DNA of 14,396 bases from Pseudomonadota bacterium (GTDB lineage Bacteria > Pseudomonadota > Alphaproteobacteria > UBA8366 > GCA-2717185): NCBI GenBank assembly GCA_027619655.1, contig JAQCHR010000034.1, positions 1 to 14,396 on the forward strand, in the 5' to 3' direction. How positions within the stretch are numbered: the stretch's first letter is position 1; the number at the start of each line of letters is the position of its first letter. This document shows positions 14,202-14,396 of this stretch, piece by piece. Made by a program: the position numbers and the translations under genes. The notes under the pieces were generated by a model. The model was not told the DNA's origin and did no database searches. It worked only from the letters and a program-made list of their open reading frames with translations.

Positions 14202-14396
14202 ATGGAATGGTACTGGGCCGTATTGCTCCTGCTGGGACCGGTGATTGTGATGATGGCGCTGGGCGTTCCCGTCGCCTGGACCTTCATCGCCACCAATATC
14301 ATCGGTACGCTGGTGCTGGGCGGCAGTTTCGCCAGCCTGATCCAGGTGGTGGACAATTCCACCTCGCTGCTGACCCGGTTCACGCTGGCGCCGGTG
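14202..14396 (+). CDS. dctM: TRAP transporter large permease (DctM), N-terminal part
   Basis: An ATG at 14202, 3 bases after the dctQ stop, opens a hydrophobic frame still open at the window end (65 codons). The first helices (about residues 5-20 and 24-42) include GVPVAWTFIATNIIG, matching the DctM N-terminus with its conserved G-x-P-V-A(W/F) segment. The full protein is normally about 425-440 residues and forms the Na+-coupled transport channel with DctQ. The rest lies beyond the right edge. Confidence 0.88.
   Translation, partial: MEWYWAVLLLLGPVIVMMALGVPVAWTFIATNIIGTLVLGGSFASLIQVVDNSTSLLTRFTLAPV

Noticed and set aside
1..14396. CRISPR arrays, rRNA, complete IS elements
   Set aside because: No regularly spaced repeats, no rRNA or tRNA sequence and no transposase were found on either strand.

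Overview
The window is GC-rich chromosomal DNA from a Gram-negative bacterium, most likely an alphaproteobacterium (Rhodospirillales-like). This rests on protein family mix and composition only; no rRNA or other taxonomic marker is present. It looks like a catabolic gene neighbourhood for uptake and oxidation of small organic acids or aromatic/carboxylic compounds. The substrate cannot be read from the sequence.

Layout. 1-140 (-): start of a GFA-type zinc protein running off the left edge. 243-1415 (-): a phytanoyl-CoA dioxygenase-like enzyme. 1416-1938: a gene-poor stretch. 1939-2400 (-): a decayed parDE toxin-antitoxin pair; the antitoxin has a nonsense codon, the toxin an internal deletion, and the promoter/operator still looks intact. 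2420-7276 (-): a five-gene operon of class II aldolase-like protein, Rieske dioxygenase alpha and beta subunits, a GrdB-like reductase, and a class III CoA-transferase. 7414-8181 (+): a divergent short-chain dehydrogenase, convergent with a cupin gene at a shared hairpin. 8189-10391 (-): cupin plus acetolactate-synthase-like ThDP enzyme. 10592-11584 (-): a 2OG-Fe(II) oxygenase. 11726-14396 (+): a 3-hydroxyisobutyrate-dehydrogenase-like enzyme followed by a TRAP transporter (dctP, dctQ, start of dctM) that continues past the right edge.

The most interesting item is the GrdB-like gene at 3624-4580. Read conventionally it is two pieces separated by an in-frame UGA. The UGA sits in a U-P-V-C redox motif, both flanking pieces form one continuous protein, and a perfect 7-bp hairpin with a 5-nt loop carrying a G at its second position follows at the distance used by bacterial SECIS elements. 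This is therefore best read as a selenoprotein, embedded in an operon with an oxygen-dependent Rieske dioxygenase.

How the genes may work together (inference): the TRAP system imports a carboxylate. The CoA-transferase, Rieske dioxygenase, aldolase-like protein, SDR and HIBADH-like dehydrogenase then oxidise and cleave it, with the ThDP enzyme handling a 2-keto acid. The selenoprotein would add a reductive or thiol-redox step. No regulator gene and no dedicated Rieske reductase/ferredoxin lies inside the window.
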